A program made the position numbers and the translations under genes. The notes under the pieces are model-generated. The model searched no databases. It saw nothing but the letters and a program-made list of their open reading frames with translations, and was not told the origin of the DNA. Positions 31,884 through 45,700 of a stretch of DNA of 64,000 nucleotides are shown here, piece after piece. Numbering within the stretch: the stretch's first letter is position 1; every line of letters starts with the position of its first letter. The stretch covers positions 17,411,001 to 17,475,000 of the forward strand of contig CM066322.1 of the NCBI GenBank assembly GCA_033807775.1, given 5' to 3'. The stretch is from Saussurea involucrata (lineage: Eukaryota; Streptophyta; Magnoliopsida; Asterales; Asteraceae).

Positions 31884-34559
31884 TCCTACCAACAGATGGG
31901 GTTGAGAATGGGGAAGCAATTAAACTTGTAATTATACCCTTTTATTTAATTATTGATCATAAACTATTCTTTACCAAATGTTCTATAATTTTTTTATTAT
32001 TATTATTGATTATGATATTTTATCTTCACGTACGTAATTCAAATATTATTAAATTTGGTATATATCTGTATTTAGGTTGTTTTGAGAAAAAAAACTTTAT
32101 TTAGGTTCAACCCATTATTAGCAATGTTAATCAAGAAGCAAAAGGAAGAGATCATAGTACAATTTCAGCACCTTCATTGCCTCATTTACCTCAACTCATC
32201 AAGAAGAGTGTGCAACTCCTACTAACAGAGAAGTAGAGATTGCGAGAACATCAAGAACAGTACTGTGCAACTCCTACTAACAGAGAAGCATCAAGAACAG
32301 TACATGCAACTCCTACTAACAGAGAATCATCTAGAACATTACTGTGCAACTACCAACAGATGTGGTTGAGAATGGGGAAGCAATTAAACTTGTAATTATA
32401 CCCTTTTATTTAATTATTGATCATAAACTATTCTTTACCAAATGTTCTATAAAAAAACTTATCATTATTATTGATTATGATATTTTATCTTCACGTACGT
32501 AATTCAAATATTATTAAATTTAGTATATAACTATATTTAGGTTGTTTTCAGGAAAAAAACTTTATTTAGGTTCAACCCATTATTAGCAATGTTAATCAAG
32601 AAGCAAAAGGAAGAGATCACAGTACAATTTCAGCACCTTCATTGCCTCATTTACCTCAACTCATCAAGAAGAGTGTGCAACTCCTACTAACAGAAAAGTA
32701 GAGATTGCGAGAACATCAAGAACAGTATTGTGCAACTCATACTAACAGAGAAGCATCAAGAACAGTATTGTGCAACTCCTACCAACAGAGAAGCATCAAG
32801 AACAGTACTGTGCATACCAACAGATGGGGTTGAGAATGGGGAAGCAATTAAACTTGTAATTATACCCTTTTATTTAATTATTGATCATAAACTATTCTTT
32901 ACCAAATGTTCTATAATTTTTTTTTTATTATTATTGATTATGATATTTTATCTTCGCGTACGTAATTCAAATATTATTAAATTTGGTATATAACTGTATT
33001 TAGGTTGTTTTCAGAAAAAAAAAAACTTTATTTAGGTTCAACCCATTATTAGCAATGTTAATCAAGAAGCAAAAGGAAGATATCACAGTACAATTTCAGC
33101 AGCTTCATTGCCTCATTTACCTCAACACATCAAGAAGAGTGTGCAACTCCTACTAACAGAGAAGTAGAGATTGCGAGAACATCAAGAACAGTACTGTGCA
33201 ACTCCTACTAACAGAGAAGCATCAAGAACAGTACTGTGCAACTCCTACTAACAGAGCATCAAGAACAGTATTGTGCAACTCCTACCAACAGATGGGGTTG
33301 AGAATGGGGAAGCAAATAAACTTGTAATTATACCCTTTTATTTAATTATTGATCATAAACTATTCTTTACCAAATGTTTTATAAAAAAATTTATTATTAT
33401 TATTGATTATGATATTTTATCTTCACGTACGTAATTCAAATATTATTAAATTTAGTATATAACTATATTTAGGTTGTTTTCAGAAAAAAAACTTTATTTA
33501 GGTTCAACCCATTATTAGCAATGTTAATCAAGAAGCAAAAGGAAGAGATCACAGTACAATTTCAGCACCTTCATTGCCTCATTTACCTCAACTCATCAAG
33601 AAGAGTGTGCAACTCCTACTAACAGAGAAGTAGAGATTGCGAGAACATCAAGAACAGTACTGTGCAACTCATACTAACAGAGAAGCATCAAGAACAGTAC
33701 TGTGCAACTACTACCAACATAGAAGCATCAAAAACAGTACTGTGCATACCAACAGATGGGGTTGAGAATGGGGAAGCAATTAAACTTGTAATTATACCCT
33801 TTTATTTAATTATTGATCATAAACTATTCTTTACCAAATGTTCTATAAAAAAATTTATTATTATTATTGATTATGATATTTTATCTTCACGTAAGTAATT
33901 CAAATATTATTAAATTTGGTATATAACTGTATTTAGGTTGTTTTCAGAAAAAAACTTTATTTAGGTTCAACCCATTATTAGCAAAGTTAATCAAGAAGCA
34001 AAAGGAAGAGATCACAGTACAATTTCAGCACATTCATTGCCTCATTTACCTCAACTCATCAAGAAGAGTGTGCAACTCCTACTAACAGAGAAGTAGAGAT
34101 TGCGAGAATATCAAGAACAGTACTGTGCAACTCATACTAACAGAGAAGCATCAAGAACAATATTGTGCAACTCCTACTAATAGAGAAGCATCAAGAACAG
34201 TACTGTGCAACTCCTACTAACAGAGAAGCATCAAGAACAGTACTGTGCATACCAACAGATGTGGTTGAGAACGGGGAAGCAATTAAACTTGTAATTATAC
34301 CCTTTTATTTAATTATTGATCATAAACTATTCTTTACCAAATGTTCTATAAAAATTTTATTATTATTATTGATTATGATATTTTATCTTCACATACGTAA
34401 TTCAAATATTATTAAATTTGGTATATATTTGTATTTAGGTTGTTTTCAGGAAAAAAAACTTTATTTAGGTTCAACCCATTATTAGCAATGTTAATCAAGA
34501 AGCAAAAGGAAGAGATCACAGTACAATTTCAGCACCTTCATTGCCTCATTTACCTCAAC
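31884..34559. repeat. satellite array, block 1b
   Basis: Continuation of block 1a, six monomers by the GATGGGGTTGAGAATGGGG marker. The 40-bp sub-repeat varies in number. Interrupted by the Copia at 34560. Confidence 0.92.
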
Positions 34560-35519
34560 TGTTGATCCAAACCCTCAGTGATTTGATAATGACTCTCTCT
34601 TAAATACTTAGTGAAAATTGTAAGTAAACATTATGTATTAGAGTTTCACTATCGCTGATAAGTACTAAGACTGTTTCAGTACCGCTGATAGGAACTCTCG
34701 CTCTTTGATCATAACATTCAGCGTATCTGTTCACCCATAAAGCTCTGAGCCTGTTCAGTAGTTTTGGTGATCGCTGAGTAGCTTAGTTTGTTTACTTATG
34801 ATCCCTAAAGACAAGTTTCACGTCAACAAAGGTTCTACGCTGAAGTCGAAGATCAAGCTCAAGAACCAGCGACACGTCTACTAATGAACTGATGCGGATA
34901 TCAGTGAAGACCAGACTGTCCACTCAACGTGAAGTTTCAAATAGAAGACTTCAGCATTCGCTGATCTTTATCATTCGCTGATAAAGTACTGATTCAACGA
35001 AGCGCTGATCATGAGATCCACTCTACATGATACTTTTGTCTTAATCCCCTTGCACGCCCTCGTACGATATGTCAGAACGGATATCCCTTTTGTCTATAAT
35101 TCGTACAACCAACTCTGATTCTACACTGTTCATCATGCGGCTACAAGATTGTCCACTAAAGTCAACTTATGCAACCAATCAGCTGCTGCCACGTGTAAAG
35201 CCATACTGCCATGCATTAAATGCATGCAGTATATAAGAAGAACCCTACTTCAGTTTTGAAGTGCTCAGGCCATCTTCTTATTCTTATCTATCTGTGTGTT
35301 AGGTTATTATTCATAATTTCCTTATCTCCTTTCTCTCTTAATTCTAGTGCAAGAAACTGTGTGTTCTTAACTTGTTTAAATTAGACCTAGTCTTAATCTT
35401 GTTCCGCAACAAGTTGTAAATTGTCTTTGATTTATCAATATACAATTTAGAAAGTAAAACTCGTGTGTTTGTATTCAACCCCCCATTCTACAAACTTATA
35501 TAACCCTTCGGGACCAACA
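34560..35519 (+). repeat. 5' LTR of the Copia element
   Basis: 960 bp, TGTTGATCC ... GGGACCAACA. It contains about ten CGCTGA motifs. The TATATAAGAAG near 35230 is a likely TATA box, 40-50 bp upstream of the GTGCTCAGG region. Confidence 0.85.
35228..35237 (+). promoter_or_regulatory. candidate TATA box in the Copia LTR
   Basis: AGTATATAAG is the only strong TATA-like motif in this LTR. It is conserved in the partial 3' LTR near 40120. Confidence 0.55.
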
Positions 35520-35521
35520 AG

Positions 35522-35535
35522 TGGTATCAGAGCGG
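35522..35535 (+). other. primer binding site
   Basis: TGGTATCAGAGCGG starts three bases after the LTR end. Confidence 0.88.
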
Positions 35536-35588
35536 TTTTGTTTAATCTCATAAACAAGATCTTGCTTATACTGATTCTTTATCTGAAA

Positions 35589-37946
35589 ATGGCTGCCAAT
35601 ACAAACACTAACTATATAGACAATGGTTCTCTTGCAAAACCCCCTAGATTTTCCAGAGATAATTTCAATCTATGGAAAAATAGAATGAATATCTTCCTAG
35701 AAGGTGTAGACCCAACTATACCTTATTATGTCGAAAATGGTCCATACATTCCTGTCAGAATAGATGCTGAGGTTCCAGCCGCTGAAGGCCGACCTGCTAT
35801 TCCTGAAAGATTGATTCCAAAGGAAATGCATATGTGGACTGATGAAGACAAGAAGAAAGTGGGTCTCGACACCAAAGCTAGATCCATTCTATCCATGGCT
35901 CTTCCTGACGAAGTCTATCATTCCGTCATGAATCTAAAATCCTCCAAAGCCATGTGGGACACAATCTGTGTTCAATATGAAGGTACATCTGAAGTCCAGG
36001 ACTCACGCAAAATCAACCTGGTAAGATAGTACGAAAGTTTCATTTGTGGTAAGAATGAAACTCTCTCTGAAGTTCACCAACGCTTTAACTGTTTAATAAT
36101 TGATTTAAAAACTGTTGGTAAGGAATATTCTAACTTTGAGATCCTGACAAAGTTTTTAGAATGTTTACCTGAAAGCTGGGACAGTTATTCTATGTGTCTC
36201 AAGCTGTCAAAAGATCTAAAATCTATGACCCTTTCTACCTTGTATGGCACGATGCTTAATCATGAGCAATCGAGTCATCTCAAGAAGAATCTTGTAAAAG
36301 ATTCAAAAAGCACCTCTGTTGCTTTAATCTCAGAGTTACCATCCACTCAACGATCTTCTATCACTATCACTGAGTTGGAGACCAACTCTGAATGCTCATC
36401 AGATCCTGACTCTTCGGATCTTGATGAATCCATGGCTCTCATATCTAACAAGTTTAGGAGATTTGCCATGAAGAAAAAGTTCAGAAAGAACAAACCTCTT
36501 TCTATCATTGATAAGCCTAGAACATCAACCCCTGTTGATAAGGCTACTGCCACTTGCTTTAACTGTGAAAAGATAGGTCATTTCGCTAGTGAGTGCAAGT
36601 TAAAGAAATCTTTCCGAAACTCATCTTTCTCCAAGAAATCCTCTAATCCTAGGGCTAGAGATGACAAATACCAAAAGCTGAAAGAAAGGTATGCAAAGCT
36701 TAAAGGCTCCAAGAAGAAAGGCAAAGGCCTCATGGCTGACTATGATTGGGCTACTTCTGACGAAGATGAATCATCTGACTCTGATGATGATGATGAAACC
36801 AATCTGTGTCTCATGGTCAAAATTGAAGATGAGGAAGACAAGTCTGACATTCCCTCTACTTCAAACTCTGCCTCTACCTCTGCTACTAAGGTACTACCTT
36901 CCTTCTTTACGAATATTTCAAATATTAATGAAGCTGATAGTCTTCGAAAGATCGATCTGCTGACTATGAGTTTATATGAAGCCATGAATGGCAAGCAAGT
37001 TGTTGAAAATCAAAATATTGATCTCGCTGAACAACTTAAGAATTGTCACCTTCAAATAGAAAAGCTTTCAAAAATTGAAGAAGACTTGAGAGATCAAGTA
37101 CATATAAATCAGCTAGTTAAAATCGAACGCGAAGAAGCTATCGCTGCATTAAAAGCTGAAAAGAATACTGTTAATGGATGGTATAAATCCTCAACAAAGA
37201 TCACTGAGATCATAAAGGCTCAGATTCCCATGAGTGATAAACGTGGCCTCGGTTATAAAGCTGACGCTGAAAAACCAACCACTGATCGTTTTATGCTTTT
37301 GTTTGGAACTTTCGTATCCTCAGTCGCTGATCCTTCATCCTCTCAGTGCTCCTCTTCTAACCATTCTATCCCTGAGGAAAAACCTACCTTAACCATTATG
37401 GATAAAGGCAAAGGAAAAGTTGTTTATCAAAAACCTCAGAAGGGTATTTATAAACCTACGCTGAATGCTTCTGAAGCTTTAGTGATTCATCCCTCTTACT
37501 CTAAGAATAAGATCCCTGGATTAATTTAGCGATCAACTCCTAGACTTAAGTTGGATGTTCTTGGTAAGAAATCCGAAGAACTGACCGTTCCTCCCATTTC
37601 CAATACCAAAGGAATACTAAATGCTGGCCCTGCCCATTCAAAACTAACGGGTAAGCATTCAACTGCTCCTAAAGCTACCTTCAGCTATAGGAAATGTTAT
37701 CACTGTGGACTTATTGATCATATTGCTAGTAAGTGCCCTACAGCCACCAAAGCTGACAAGTTAGCTAAGGTGAAGATTATTGCCCCCAAGGCAAAGCGGA
37801 CCACTCAGGTTAAGAAATTAACCAAAGTGAAGAATGTCTCCAAAGCTGAATCTTCGAATGCTGCGAAGAATGCTGAACGTTCCATTCCCAAAACTTCCAC
37901 TAACAAGGGTATACACATGTTTAAGTGGGTGCCCAAGTCGAACTAA
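35589..37946 (+). pseudogene. gag: Copia Gag with internal stops
   Basis: Starts MAANTNTNYIDNGSL. The N-terminal Gag core includes RFSRDNFNLWKNRMNIFLEG and PDEVYHSVMNLKSSKAMWD. An in-frame TAG at 36027 (after INLVR, where the family has a Gln) and another at 37527 break the frame. Between them are a CCHC knuckle (CFNCEKIGHFASEC), Ser/Asp-rich acidic stretches and a heptad coiled coil near 36930-37200 (NIDLAEQLKNCHLQIEKLSK) followed by GLGYKADAEKP. After the second stop comes another knuckle (CYHCGLIDHIASKC). Large Gag with coiled coil and a second knuckle suggests the SIRE/Maximus lineage. The final stop at 37944 precedes pol in another frame. Confidence 0.82.
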
Positions 37947-39883
37947 TCTTCCTTTGCTTGCAGGTTAAGAATGGTATCTGGTATCTCGATAGTGGATGCT
38001 CTAGACATATGACTAGAAAGAAAAACCTGCTCGCTGAATACAAGGAAGAGAAGGGTCCCTCTGTGACCTTCGGTGGAAATGGAAAAGGATATACCCGAGG
38101 ATATGGTGTACTCTCAAATGGAAACACCACCTTCGGAATAGTTGCTTATGTTGAAGGGCTGAAGCATAACCTTCTTAGCATAAGTCAGCTATGTGACAAG
38201 GATAACAAAGTGATCTTCACTAAGGAATCCTGCTTTGTCACTGACAAAAAGGAGAAGATAGCTCTCAGCGGTCGTCGTTTAGAAAATGTTTATGTTATAA
38301 ACATGGACTCAACAACCACTGAGAACTCCTGTTTCTTCTCAAAAGCCTCATCTGATGTCAATTGGCTATGGCATAAGAGGCTCTCTCATCTCAACTTCAA
38401 GACACTGAATACTCTCTCTTCAAAAGAGTTAGTCACTGGTCTACCTCAACACTCATACGCCAAAGAGTCCTTATGTTCAGCGTGTGAAAAAGGGAAGCAG
38501 ACCAAAGCAAGCTTCAAATCTAAGCAAGTCTCTTCAGTGTCATCTCCTCTACAACTGCTCCATATGGATTTGTTTGGCCCTGTTAACAAACAATCCCTCG
38601 CTGGAAAGAAATATACTTTGGTCATAGTTGATGAGTTCTCTCGCTATACCTGGGTAATGTTTCTCCGTGCTAAAAGTGACACCCCTGAAGAAATCATCAC
38701 TTTTGTCAGGAAAATGGAAGTCCTGAACAAAATGACCGTTCGCTCAATAAGGAGTGATCATGGGACTGAATTCAAAAATAAGTCTCTTGATTCCTTCCTT
38801 GAGAGTAAGGGTATTTCTCACAACTTTTCTTCAGTGAGAACACCACAACAAAACGGAGTCGCTGAAAGACGAAATAGAACTATCATTGAAGCCGCACGAT
38901 CAATGCTCAGTGATTCTAACCTGCCTACTCAGTTTTGGGCAGAAGCTGTAAACACTGCGTGTTTTACTCAGAATAGGTCTCTAATAGTCAAAAGATTCAA
39001 AAAGACAACCTATGAACTTTTTCATGGGAGAAAGCCTTCAATCAGCTTTCTTCACATCTTTGGATGTCAGTGTTTCATACTGAACAACAGAGATGCCCTT
39101 GGAAAGTTTGATCCTAAGGCTGATGATGGAATCTTTCTTGGATACTCCTCAGTTTCCAAAGCCTTCAGAGTGTTCAACAAAAGAAGACAAACTGTTGAAG
39201 AAACTATTCACGTCACTTTTGACGAAACCCATTCAGCCACCTCTAGACCATCGACTGACAATGAAGAACTGAATCAATAGATGTTTTCTCATCTCGGTGA
39301 TTCAGACATTCCCACTCCTCCAACTCATACTCATAACGCTGAAGATGATGGTCCTACTATCATCCCAAGCATGCAGAATAGTGAAGTTGAAACTTCATGG
39401 GTCTCAGCTATTCCTCTTAACACTATGCCTGCTTCTGAACCCTTCGTCTCAGACATGCCATCTACTTCTCAAACATCAGTGAATGAAATGACATCTGCAC
39501 CAACTCCTCTCTTGATTGATATACCAGAAGTCGCTGAAGCCTCATCTTCAGCCCCTCAAGAAGTTCAGATTGAGCCAACTAATTATGCTCCGACTCAGCG
39601 ATGGACTTTAAATCACCTAATTGAACAAATTCTTGGTGATCCAAACGCTGGTATTCAGACTCGACGAAGTGCAGGTAATATTTGCTTATTTGTTAACTTT
39701 ATTTCTCTGATTGAACCAAAGAAAATAGATGATTCCCTCCAAGATCCAAACTGGGTCAGTCCTATGCAAGAAGAGCTGACTGAATTTGAAAGAAACAAAG
39801 TTTGGAAGCTTGTTCCAAGACCATCCGACAAATCAGTGATAGGCACCAAGTGGGTCTATCGAAATAAGTTGATAAAGTACTGA
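37925..39883 (+). pseudogene. pol: Copia Pol, truncated at the start of RT
   Basis: Protease: WYLDSGCSRHMT (catalytic Asp in DSG). Gag-pre-integrase: LWHKRLSHLNFKTLN. Integrase catalytic core with D, D, E: HMDLFGPV, IRSDHGTEFKN and NGVAERRNRTIIEAARSML. A TAG at 39278 interrupts the same frame; the next segment holds the linker and the first RT residues (WKLVPRPSDKSVIGTKWVYR). At about 39870 the sequence jumps into the LTR, so RT motifs and RNase H are absent. Pol starts in a frame different from gag, overlapping its end by about 20 bp. Confidence 0.85.
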
Positions 39884-40410
39884 TTCAACGAAGCGCTGAT
39901 CATGAGGTCCACTCTACATGATACTTTTGTCTTAATCCCCTTGCACGCCCCCGTACGATATGTCAGAACGGATATCCCTTTTGTCTATAATTCGTACAAC
40001 CAACTCTGATTCTACACTGTTCATCATGCGGCTACAAGATTGTCCACTAAAGTCAACTTATGCAACCAATCAGCTGCTGCCACGTGTAAAGCCATATTGC
40101 CATGCATTAAATGCATGCAGTATATAAGAAGAACCCTACTTCAGTTTTGAAGTGCTCAGGCCATCTTCTTATTCTTATCTATTTGTGTGTTAGGTTATTA
40201 TTTGTAATTTCCTTATCTCCTTTCTCTCTTAATTCTAGTGCAAGAAACTGTGTGTTCTTAACTTGTTTAGATTAGACCTAGTCTTAATCTTGTTCCGCAA
40301 CAAGTTGTAAATTGTCTTTGATTTATCAATAAACAATTTAGAAAGTAAAAATCGTGTGTTTGTATTCAACCCCCCCTTCTACAAACTTATATAACCCTTC
40401 GGGACCAACA
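39871..40410 (+). repeat. partial 3' LTR of the Copia element
   Basis: 540 bp matching 34980-35519 of the 5' LTR with few differences. The join at TTGATAAAGTACTG lies in a TGATAAAG stretch shared with the LTR, suggesting a microhomology deletion. Confidence 0.88.
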
Positions 40411-40941
40411 TCAACTCATCAAGAAGAGTGTGCAACTCTTACTAACAGAGAAGTAGAGATTGCGAGAACATCAAGAAAGGTACTGTGCAACTCATACTAA
40501 CAGAGAAGCATCAAGAACAGTATTGTGCAACTCCTACTAACAGAGAAGCATCAAGAACAGTACTGTCCAACTCCTACTAACAGAGAAGCATCAAGAACAT
40601 TATTGTGCATACCAACAGATGGGGTTGAGAATGGGGAAGAAATTAAACTTGTAATTATACCCTTTTATTTAATTATTGATCATAAACTATTCTTTACCAA
40701 ATGTTCTATAAAAAAATTATTATTATTATTGATTATGATATTTTATCTTCGCGTACGTAATTCAAATATTATTAAATTTGGTATATAACTGTATTTAGGT
40801 TGTTTTTAGAAAAAAAACTGTATTTAGGTTCAACCCATTATTAGCAATGTTAATCAAGAAGCAAAAGGAAGAGATCACAGTACAATTTCAACACCTTCAT
40901 TGCCTCATTTACCTCAACTCATCAAGAAGAGTGTGCAACTC
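40411..40941. repeat. satellite array, block 2
   Basis: About 1.1 monomers caught between the Copia and Gypsy insertions, beginning with the TCAAC target duplicate and ending with AACTC, the Gypsy target. Confidence 0.92.
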
Positions 40942-42706
40942 TGTAACGTCCCATAAAGAAGGTCATACAATATACCATAAACTGAGCGTTTTACAATGCA
41001 AACAGAATTAGTTGTCCATTACATTTAACATATGAGCTTAACAAAATGACAACGGAAGTCTAACTATCCACAGCCGAGCTCTAAACTAAGGTTAATCATC
41101 TATCTTGGAGTTGCTCTATCTCCAAGCCACAATCCTCCCGTCTTTAGTTCTTAACACTTGAGCCTGAAGCTCGCTTACCTGAAAATGGTTTAGTTTTGAA
41201 AAGCGAGGGTTAGACCAAAAGGTCTAGTGAATTCCCTCCGTAAAACTACATGTATAATATGAAATCATTTGTTAAAATGCATAACAATCATCATATATGG
41301 TACTGCACTGTGTAATGGATCACTTAACCATTCACGATCGGGGCCCAAGCAGACTCCCCTTTCGCCCTCTCGTATTGGGGCCCAAACAGACTCCCCGATA
41401 CCCGCCTAGGAGGAAACAAATTCCAACCTACCGTCTCGTCATACCAAGCCAAGGAATCATCAGATCCCGAGGCTCATTGATCCCACAGTACAGACCGACA
41501 TCACATAACATGCACATACGATTCATAAAACATTTGACTCTTTATAAATCATGCGCATCATTTCAACATATCAAACCTTTCTTTTCTTTCATGCATATCA
41601 GTTCATAAGTATTTCATGCTTAATAAAACATAATCAGTAAAAGGATCATCTAACATTTACGTCGTAAAAGAGGTTTAGGGAACTCACCTGATTGTAGTGC
41701 TCTTCCTACACTTGCCCCGTTCCAACCGTAACCTATTAATTTAATTATATAAAAATATAATTAGTCTTACTAATCCTTTAAACTTGGACCGTCCTCCCTT
41801 AACTCGATTCTAGCATGGGTAGACGTTCTCTCGGCCAAACCCCTAAGGGAAGAGTCTCGCTGGAAAAAGCCTTGCGAAAAGCTGCTTTGCGCAACAGGCG
41901 TTTGCGAAAAGTTCACTTCTCGCAACAGGCACTTGCGAAAAGTTCACTTTTCGCAACAGGCGCTTGCGAAAAGTTCACTTTTCGCAGTAGACGCTTGCGA
42001 AAAGTTCACTATGTGCCAAGGGCACTGTTCATCGTCTTCTTCGCCGGGACACTGGTCAAAACTCGCCTAAGGCTTATCTTTCGTTTCTAAAGGCTGACCA
42101 CCAAGAAATATCCTTTTTTTTAACATCAAAATTCGTTCATTCCTAACTTAAATCGAGAAACCGAATGGTTTTTCCCTTGGAATCCCGCAGGTCTGCCATT
42201 ACTTCCCAAGGTCTCAAAACCCAACCCCTAAGAACCCTTCTCAGACGAATTTAGAATTTAGCACTAACACCTATTGTTCGAAAATCTGAAATGTAAAGCT
42301 AGGGGCTCAAAGCATTCGATAATGGTGAAACTAGGTGGAAATCCCAGCTGACTTCACCCATTTCGACCCAGACATAAAACCCACAGAGGAGAGAAAGCAT
42401 GAACTTGAAGAATACCAAGAGGGTGTGGATAATTACCTGAACAGAATTTCTTCTTGCACAAAACTCAAATTCCTCCCCAACAAGCACCACCAACACGTCT
42501 CCTTCTTCTTCCTTTCTCAGCACAGCCACCAACAGTTTACAGTATTAGGAATAATACTGATTGATTTTGACATTAAATGAAAGCTGCCCTAGGGATTTGG
42601 GCCCAAAGGCCATATTCAATATTAATAAGGCCCCTTTATGCCAACTTTCATTTTTTCTTAATTTGGCCACCAAACTTTTCCTTTAAATAAATATTGGGTT
42701 ATTACA
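40942..42706 (-). repeat. Gypsy LTR 1 (3' LTR)
   Basis: 1,765 bp, TGTAACGTCCC ... GGGTTATTACA. It contains a 31-bp palindromic tandem array (41871-42008) and two splice-donor-like motifs (minus strand, 41690 and 41181). Confidence 0.9.
41871..42010. repeat. 31-bp tandem palindromic repeats in LTR 1
   Basis: Four to five units, each with GCGAAAAG ... CTTTTCGC, able to form hairpins. LTR 2 has one extra unit, explaining most of the 33-bp LTR length difference. Confidence 0.85.
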
Positions 42707-42720
42707 ACCTCCCCTCCTTA
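42707..42720 (-). other. polypurine tract
   Basis: On the minus strand TAAGGAGGGGAGGT sits next to the LTR. The same tract is at 49549-49562. Confidence 0.8.
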
Positions 42721-42744
42721 GAAGAATTCAGTCCCCGGAATTCC

Positions 42745-45700
42745 TCATTGGAAAAGATGCGGGTACCTTTCCCTCATTTCAGACTCCAGCTCCCACGTAG
42801 CCTCGGGGCCCTTGTGATGTCGCCACTGCACCCTCACTAGTCTGAGTTCTTTGTTTCGTGACTTTCTTACCTTGATATCCGTGACGGCCTCGGGTTCCTC
42901 TACAAAGTTCAATCTTTCATCCACTTTGATGTCGTTTAACGGCACTGCCTTAGTCACGTCAGCCAAACACTTCCTTAGATTTGACACGTGAAACGCATTA
43001 TGGATGCCATTTAATTCTTCGGGTAGATCCAGTCTGTAAGCCACTTCCCCAATTCGTTCCGTAATCGCAAACGGTCCGATATAACGTGGGCTTAACTTTC
43101 CACGTCTCCCAAATCGCACCACTCCCTTCCAAGGTGACACCTTCAGTAGTACGTGATCTCCGACTTGGAATTCTATGTCTTTTTGTCTTTTATCCGCATA
43201 ACTCTTTTGCCGGTCGCGAGCGACCTTCAGTCTTTCGCGCACTTGGACTATTTTGTCCGAAGTCTGCTGAACAATTTCGGGCCCATCCAACTGCCTCTCC
43301 CCAACCTCATTCCAACATAATGGCGTCCTACACTTTCTACCGTACAATGCCTCAAATGGCGCCATCTTGATGCTCGAATGATAACTGTTGTTGTAGGCGA
43401 ACTCAACCAATGGCAGATGCCTTTCCCATGACCCTTGAAAATCTAGAGCACATGCCCTCAACATGTCTTCTAACGTTTGGATCGTTCGCTCGCTCTGCCC
43501 GTCGGTCTGAGGATGATAAGCGGTGCTCATCTTGATCTGCGATCCCATTTCTCTTTGGAAGCTCCTCCAGAACTTGGAGGTAAATCTGCTATCCCGATCA
43601 GATACAATCGACGAGGGTACCCCGTGAAGGGTTACAATTCCGTCGATGTATAATTTGGCTAATTGTTCCATTGAGTAGGACTCTCTTATCGGCAAGAAGT
43701 GAGCTGATTTCGTGAGTCGATCCACAACTACCCAAATGGCGTCGTAGCCCTTCGGAGTCCTAGGCAAATGGGTCACGAAGTCCATCGTGATTTGATCCCA
43801 CTTCCACACTGGTATATCTAACGACTGAAGTTTTCCGTACGGCCTTTGATGTTCAATCTTCACACGTGAACACGTTATGCAGGTCTCAACAAGGTGAGCC
43901 ACATCCTTTTTCATCCCAGGCCACCAATAATCTTGCCGTAGGTCTCCGTACATTTTGTTTGTTCCTGGGTGAATCGTGTACTTGGATTTGTGAGCCTCTT
44001 CCAGAATCATCTTCCTGAGCTCCCCGATCTTCGGGACCCAAATCCTCCCATTGAAACACTTCACCCCTCGCCCATCCTCTACTAGTGAGGTCAGTTGCCC
44101 GACAAGTCTTTCCTTCTTGAGGTCGTTAGCACCGAGCGCTTCGGCTTGACACTTCTTTATCTCGGCCAGCAAGTTAAAGGTCACTTCAGCTCTCATAGCC
44201 ACAATGCTGGGGACCTCGTTCCTTTCTTTGCGACTTAAAGCGTCCGCCACTACATTCGCCTTCCCTGGGTGGTACTCGATCTTACAATCGTAATCGGTCA
44301 ACAGCTCGATCCATCTTCTTTGACGCATATTCAACTCTTTCTGATCAAAGAGGTGACATAGGCTCTTATGGTCTGTGAAAATCTGGCACTTCCGTCCCGT
44401 ACAGGTAATGCCGCCAAATTTTCAAGGAGAAAACCACTGCCGCCAATTCTAAGTCGTGCGTAGGATATCGAGCTTCATGATCTTTTAACTGCCGGGAGGC
44501 ATAAGCAATCACCTTTCCTCTTTGCATGAGTACACAACCTAAGCCGAGTTTTGACGCGTCACTGAATACCACGAAGTCATCTGACCCAACTGGTAACGTC
44601 AGCACGGGAGCGCTGCTCAACATGTCCTTCAATCTTTGGAAAGCTTCCTCTTGCTTCTCGGACCAAGCAAACTTGATGTTTTTCCTGGTTAGAGTGGTTA
44701 ATGGCGTGGCAATACGCGAAAAGTCCTTTATGAATTTTCGGTAGTAACCTGCCAAACCAAGAAAACTCCGAACTTCTGATGGGTTCTTCGGTTGCTCCCA
44801 ATCCCGGATGGCTTTAATCTTTGCTGGGTCCACCATGATTCCTGTCTCGGACACCACATGCCCGAGGAATTGCACCTCCCTTAGCCAAAACTCACATTTT
44901 GAAAATTTAGCAAATAATTTCTCCTTCTTCAATAGTTCAAGAATCAGCCTGAGGTGGTTCTCGTGCTCCTCCTCGGATTTTGAGAAAATCAGAATGTCGT
45001 CTATGAACACTATCACGAACTTGTCTAAATAAGGTTGACACACCCTATTCATTAAGTCCATGAAAGCTGCAGGGGCGTTGGTTAATCCGAACGGCATCAC
45101 CAGGAACTCGTAATGCCCATATCTAGTTCTGAAAGCGGTCTTTGGTACGTCCTCCTCTCTCACCTTGAGTTGATGATACCCCGACCTCAAGTCTATCTTG
45201 GAGAAATAGCTGGCTCCTTGAAGTTGATCAAACAGGTCGTCGATTCGCGGTATTGGATACTTATTCTTGATTGTAACCTTGTTGAGCTCTCGGTAGTCTA
45301 TACACATTCGCATGGTGCCGTCCTTCTTCTTCACGAAGAGTACGGATGCTCCCCACGGTGACGTACTCGGCCTCACGAATCCCTTGTCTAACAATTCCTG
45401 CAACTGAGTCATCATTTCCTTCATTTCGGACGGCGCCAATCTATATGGTGCACGAGCAATCGGTGCAGCTCCAGGCATCAAATCAATTTTGAATTCGATC
45501 TGACGATCCGGAGGTAAGCTTGTCAAATCATCTGGAAATACTTCCGGGTATTCGCTTACTACGCACACGTCACTCACTCCACGCTTCTCTTTCTTGGCGT
45601 CTAACACGTACGCTAAGAATCCTCGACATCCTTTCCTCAAACACCTGCTAGCCTTGATCATGGAGATAAGGCTAGTCTTTCTATTACGGCGGTTCCCATA

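Larger units (their letters stand above)
34560..40410 (+). mobile_element. Ty1/Copia element (SIRE/Maximus-like), internally deleted
   Basis: 5,851 bp flanked by TCAAC (34555-34559 and 40411-40415). Order: full 5' LTR, initiator Met-tRNA primer site, long gag with coiled coil and two zinc knuckles, protease, integrase, start of RT, then an abrupt join to the middle of the 3' LTR. Most of RT, RNase H, the purine tract and the first part (about 420 bp) of the 3' LTR are gone. Several stops in gag mean it cannot move by itself. Confidence 0.88.

Noticed and set aside
41297..41608. 103-codon frame, also at 48106-48417
   Set aside because: Lies inside Gypsy LTRs, against element orientation, and is not conserved in the related LTR at 63048.
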